Part shown: positions 60,670 through 64,000 of the stretch, piece by piece
Layout: each line of letters opens with the position of its first letter
How positions within the stretch are numbered: position 1 is the first letter of the stretch
From: Actinobacteria bacterium HGW-Actinobacteria-7
Lineage (GTDB): Bacteria > Actinomycetota > Coriobacteriia > Anaerosomatales > PHET01
DNA length: 64,000 nucleotides
Assembly (NCBI GenBank): GCA_002841275.1
Contig: PHET01000003.1
Location: 99,025-163,024, forward strand
Direction of reading: 5' to 3'
Translations under genes and position numbers: made by a program
Notes under the pieces: generated by a model
What the model was told of the DNA's origin: nothing
Databases searched by the model: none
Seen by the model: only the letters and a program-made list of their open reading frames with translations

Positions 60670-63600
60670 ATGAGCGGCTTGACGACCTGCACACCGACCG
60701 GTGTCCCATGCCCAGACGAACAGGCCGCTGCCAAGCGAGACCTGACCCGCCGATGGGTCGTATCGGGTCTGGTCGCTGTCGTAGTGATTGCGGCCTTACT
60801 GAGCGCCATTTCGGCATTCTCGTTCACGCGCAGACCCATCACCATCGACGGGCAGTTCGCAGATTGGGACGCGGTTCTACTCGATCGCGACAACATCGTC
60901 TACGACGCTACGGGCGGCAGTGACCTCGATGTTCAGGCTGCGGGCGACCGCAACATCGCTCGCGTCGCCTACACCTACGATGACACGAACGTCTACTTCT
61001 TGGTTCGAGCAGCGGACACTCTGCGTAACAGCAACTACTTCATCGCCTACATCGATGTCAATCAGAACAACCGGCTCGACTACCCCGCCGATCGGGTGAT
61101 GGTCCACTACCTGAACCCCAGCGATTCGTGGACTACCCGCTCATACGTCTACCAGTATGGTTCGGCTGGAAGCAATGACTCGATCACGGGCGACGGCATA
61201 CAGGCCATCACAGGCTTCAGTACGGCCCTTGACGCCGATCCAGGCAGCAAGGATTACGTCATCGGAAGTACGACCACGGCCAACAACTCTTCCTATGGGT
61301 CCGTTGGTGTTACGGGCAATCGGTGGGTCGGGGCCGTGCCGGTCTATATGGAGTCAAGGATCACATGGAACATGCTCGGCGTTCCGCCGGGAACGCCACT
61401 CAACTTCCACTTCTCGATGGCCAACAACATCAACAACATCCCGGGCAACGGAGTTCAGGACAACACCGGCCCCGGGACATCCGCATGGACGTCGCTCGAT
61501 GTCTATCCGGACAGGCAGACGGCTGGAAGTCCGGGTACGACGGTTACCCTGCAGCACACGGTATCGCAAAGCGCCAACATCACCGACACCATCGATCTGT
61601 CGGCGAGTACGGTTGGCGGTTGGCCGGTTGTGGTCAAGGACGCGCAGAACAACACCATCACGTCCGTGACGTTGCGGGGGGTTGAGACGACCAGTGTGAG
61701 TCTTGTCGTCACGATTCCGAGCACTGCAACGGTGGGAACCGCCCAGGAGGCGTATCTCACGGCGAAGTCACGATTCAGGCCGACGGTGACCGACACGGTC
61801 AAGGACGAGATCTATCCTGGAGCGCTTGTTGTCTACCCGGATCGTGAGAGTACTTGCGCCACGAGTACGTGGATCGACTACACGCACTACATCACCAACA
61901 CGACCACTCAGACTCTGACAGTGGACTTGAGCGCCTACTCGTACACGGGCTGGACGACTTCGATTGCCGCCGGCACCAGCGGGAGTGGGTCGGCGACTTC
62001 GGCCGTTATCGTCGGGCCCAGTCAGTCCGCGACCGTTACCGTTCGGGTCAATGTTCCGGCCTCCGCGACGCTCGGCCAGCGGGACATCACGGAGTTGAGA
62101 GCTGTCGCCCGTGAGGACGGCGCCTTGGCGGACGTTGCCCAGGACGTGACCACCGTCGGCAATCGGGTCGACATCGCGCCTGACAACAGCGTCACGGTAG
62201 GCAAGGGCCAGCTTGTCACCTTCACTCACACCATCACGAACAACTGGAGTGGGGCGGATACCGTTACCCTGTCGTCGGCATCCACTGCGTCGACATGGAC
62301 CGTGTCGCTCTACAAGACACTTGACGGTGGTGTTGTGAGTTCGCCATCGTTCAATCTCGCCGCCCGCGAGAGCACCACTGTCGTTGTTGTGATGGAGGTT
62401 CCGTTCAATGCGGGAAGTCAGACAGCGACGCTGACGCTTACGGCGACATCGACGGTGAACCCGGCCGTCAGGGACACCGCGACGGACGTGGTGAGAGTTG
62501 CGGCAGTGGCGACGTATGCCGATCCGATGATGTTCACGCCTCAAAACGTGTTCAGGTTGGGCAGCCCGGTCTTCGTCAAGGAGTCCGGTGAGCTCACCGG
62601 GTACACCGTGAAGATCGGCACGACAAATGTGCCCACGGTCCGCTTCAAGTTCGTCTCTCCTTCGGGGCTAACGACCTACACCACAGGTGCGATCATCGAG
62701 GGCAACGCCGAAGCCAGCCTGCCCACGTCAGAAGGCACTGAAGTCGGTGCGTGGACCGTCTATGCGTACAAGGACGCTGCTCTCGAGACCGCACCATACC
62801 TGATCGGCTCGGCCGCCTTCACAATCACGTACGATGCAGGCATCACGGTTCTTGGCGCATCTGATGCGCAGACGATGGATCAGACCATCACCGTCAATTC
62901 ACTTCTTTCGAACCGCAACAACGTCGGCATCGCGAACTCGGCTGCCAGCTATCTGGTCTGGTATGACAAGGACGGGAGCGGTGCGTTCAACACCGGGGAC
63001 TACTGGGTGAATAGCTCAGGGGCTGTTTCTTCATGGAACGGCGTGGTGCCCGCCAACACCCAAACCTCCACGGTTTCAGTCCCCGCCACACGGTCGGTCG
63101 GTGACTCATGGACGCTTTCCAACCGGAACTTTCCTGTCGCAGGTATATGGAACGTCACCGAGACGTGGCGAGCTGCCTCCGGTTTCCTGATCGACGCGAA
63201 GAATGCCACGTTCTACTCGCCCGGTGGCTCGATGCCCAACTACACCGTGACCAAGACACTGGCTGGTAGTGCCCCGTACATCGTAGGTAGCAACCTTTCG
63301 TTCGATCTGGTTGTCAGAAACAGTGGCGGCACTACGCTTACGACCGTTCCGGTGCGTGACCAGTTCTCTTCAGGCTCACTTGAGTTCGTGTCGGCGTCTC
63401 GCTCGGTGAACTCAAGTTCCACCGGTCTGTTGACATGGAACAATGTGGGCCCGCTGAGTGCGGGTCAGTCGACTACCGTGACTGTAGTGTTCAAAGCTTT
63501 GGCTGCAGGCGCCACTCAGAACAGCATGGTCTCGACTGGCGTGGTGGATGCGCTAGGAGTGCCTCTTCTCGAGAAGAGCGCGGTTTCTGGCTTCACGCTT

Positions 63601-64000
63601 GTGAGCGGCACGCCGATTGCCGTCGATGACGCCTATTCCACTTCTGAAGACATCACCCTCACGGTTAGTGCACCTGGCGTGTTGGGCAATGACACGGGCG
63701 CATCCCCCGAACTCTTCACCGCCGGGGTTTCGGCAGCGCCAGGTCATGGGACGCTGAACCTCCAGAGCACGGGAGCGTTTACCTACAAGCCGGATTCGAA
63801 TTGGTTCGGCGCTGACTCCTTTGAGTACACACTGACCAAAGGCACCGACACCGACACGGCGACGGTCACCATCACCGTGAGCGCACTCAACGACCCGCCG
63901 GTTGCCTCCGACGACTCGACATCGACGCCTGAGGACACCGCACTCGACATCACCATCGCCGGGCTGCTTGCAAACGACACCGACGTCGATCTGGACACGC
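60670..64000 (+). CDS. Giant secreted surface protein, 5' part (runs past window end)
   Basis: An open frame from ATG 60670 (AGAGG 11 bases upstream) to the window end, 1110 codons, no stop. A membrane or signal segment lies at residues 28-49. Residues about 55-250 resemble a carbohydrate-binding CBM9-type module (ITIDGQFADWDAV, YFIAYIDVNQNNRLDYPAD). Several Thr-rich Ig-like or alpha-galactosidase-NEW3-like beta repeats follow (TVGTAQEAYLTAKSR, ATLGQRDITELRA), then a DUF11-type repeat (SFDLVVRNSGGTTL). From residue 981 come tandem cadherin-like/VCBS repeats (AVDDAYSTSEDITLTVSAPG, next at about 1075) with Asp-rich calcium sites. Probably an adhesin or S-layer-like protein. Confidence 0.87.
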   Translation, partial: MSGLTTCTPTGVPCPDEQAAAKRDLTRRWVVSGLVAVVVIAALLSAISAFSFTRRPITIDGQFADWDAVLLDRDNIVYDATGGSDLDVQAAGDRNIARVAYTYDDTNVYFLVRAADTLRNSNYFIAYIDVNQNNRLDYPADRVMVHYLNPSDSWTTRSYVYQYGSAGSNDSITGDGIQAITGFSTALDADPGSKDYVIGSTTTANNSSYGSVGVTGNRWVGAVPVYMESRITWNMLGVPPGTPLNFHFSMANNINNIPGNGVQDNTGPGTSAWTSLDVYPDRQTAGSPGTTVTLQHTVSQSANITDTIDLSASTVGGWPVVVKDAQNNTITSVTLRGVETTSVSLVVTIPSTATVGTAQEAYLTAKSRFRPTVTDTVKDEIYPGALVVYPDRESTCATSTWIDYTHYITNTTTQTLTVDLSAYSYTGWTTSIAAGTSGSGSATSAVIVGPSQSATVTVRVNVPASATLGQRDITELRAVAREDGALADVAQDVTTVGNRVDIAPDNSVTVGKGQLVTFTHTITNNWSGADTVTLSSASTASTWTVSLYKTLDGGVVSSPSFNLAARESTTVVVVMEVPFNAGSQTATLTLTATSTVNPAVRDTATDVVRVAAVATYADPMMFTPQNVFRLGSPVFVKESGELTGYTVKIGTTNVPTVRFKFVSPSGLTTYTTGAIIEGNAEASLPTSEGTEVGAWTVYAYKDAALETAPYLIGSAAFTITYDAGITVLGASDAQTMDQTITVNSLLSNRNNVGIANSAASYLVWYDKDGSGAFNTGDYWVNSSGAVSSWNGVVPANTQTSTVSVPATRSVGDSWTLSNRNFPVAGIWNVTETWRAASGFLIDAKNATFYSPGGSMPNYTVTKTLAGSAPYIVGSNLSFDLVVRNSGGTTLTTVPVRDQFSSGSLEFVSASRSVNSSSTGLLTWNNVGPLSAGQSTTVTVVFKALAAGATQNSMVSTGVVDALGVPLLEKSAVSGFTLVSGTPIAVDDAYSTSEDITLTVSAPGVLGNDTGASPELFTAGVSAAPGHGTLNLQSTGAFTYKPDSNWFGADSFEYTLTKGTDTDTATVTITVSALNDPPVASDDSTSTPEDTALDITIAGLLANDTDVDLDT

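Overview
This is a GC-rich bacterial chromosome segment with no prophage, insertion sequence, CRISPR array or rRNA. The best guess is an anaerobic, high-GC, deep-branching actinobacterium of the Coriobacteriia/Anaerosomatales (OPB41-like) type. This rests on an NfnAB-type electron-bifurcating pair, a complete V/A-type ATPase in place of an F-type one, several Fe-S proteins, an MprF-like protein and a probable selenoprotein. The retention of spoVG, veg and an abrB-like gene in Bacillus order means a high-GC Bacillota cannot be excluded. Assignment is by inference only.

Layout. (1) 1-8540: a minus-strand arsenical-type cassette (permease, CxxC thioredoxin-like protein, ArsR with a Cys-x-Cys metal motif), a PASTA membrane protein, tRNA-Phe, a second ArsR heading a chain of five coupled small genes, a hybrid sensor histidine kinase, and an MFS transporter plus a UGA-containing thioredoxin-fold gene. 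The first arsR promoter and the MFS promoter, 5.6 kb apart, carry near-identical 16-bp palindromes, so they probably form one regulon. (2) 8630-17540: a secreted coiled-coil hydrolase-like protein, a degenerate HD-GYP protein and a HEAT-repeat protein sharing an N-terminal module, an ImmA/IrrE-like protein lacking its catalytic Glu, a ROK sugar kinase, and a DUF362 ferredoxin whose N-terminus looks like the DnaA lid domain. (3) 18836-31648: a housekeeping block in the order known from the Bacillus subtilis origin-proximal region (rsmI, abrB-like, metG, tatD, yabE-like, rsmA, veg, ispE, spoVG, glmU, prs, ctc/rplY, pth), with a flavoprotein, a nucleotidyltransferase and tRNA-Gln inserted.

(4) 31677-41378: an M23 peptidase, NfnAB, a LytTR response regulator translationally coupled to a frameshifted surface-protein gene, a small secreted beta-rich protein, the ACT-PFL pair, DUF951 and a degenerate LytM protein. 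(5) 41492-51346: the V/A-type ATPase operon in the order H-I-K-E-C-F-A-B-(62-aa membrane protein)-D, followed by a stand-alone CheB methylesterase domain. The proteolipid carries the ligand set of Na+-binding rotors. (6) 51432-64000: tldE-tldD, an NlpC/P60 peptidase, an ATP-grasp protein, a rhomboid-like membrane protein convergent with and overlapping mprF, and the first 1110 codons of a giant surface protein that runs off the window.

The most interesting observations are the putative selenoprotein in an arsenic-type operon, the DnaA-lid/DUF362 fusion, the split ArsR regulon, and three signalling or protease families in which key catalytic residues are missing.
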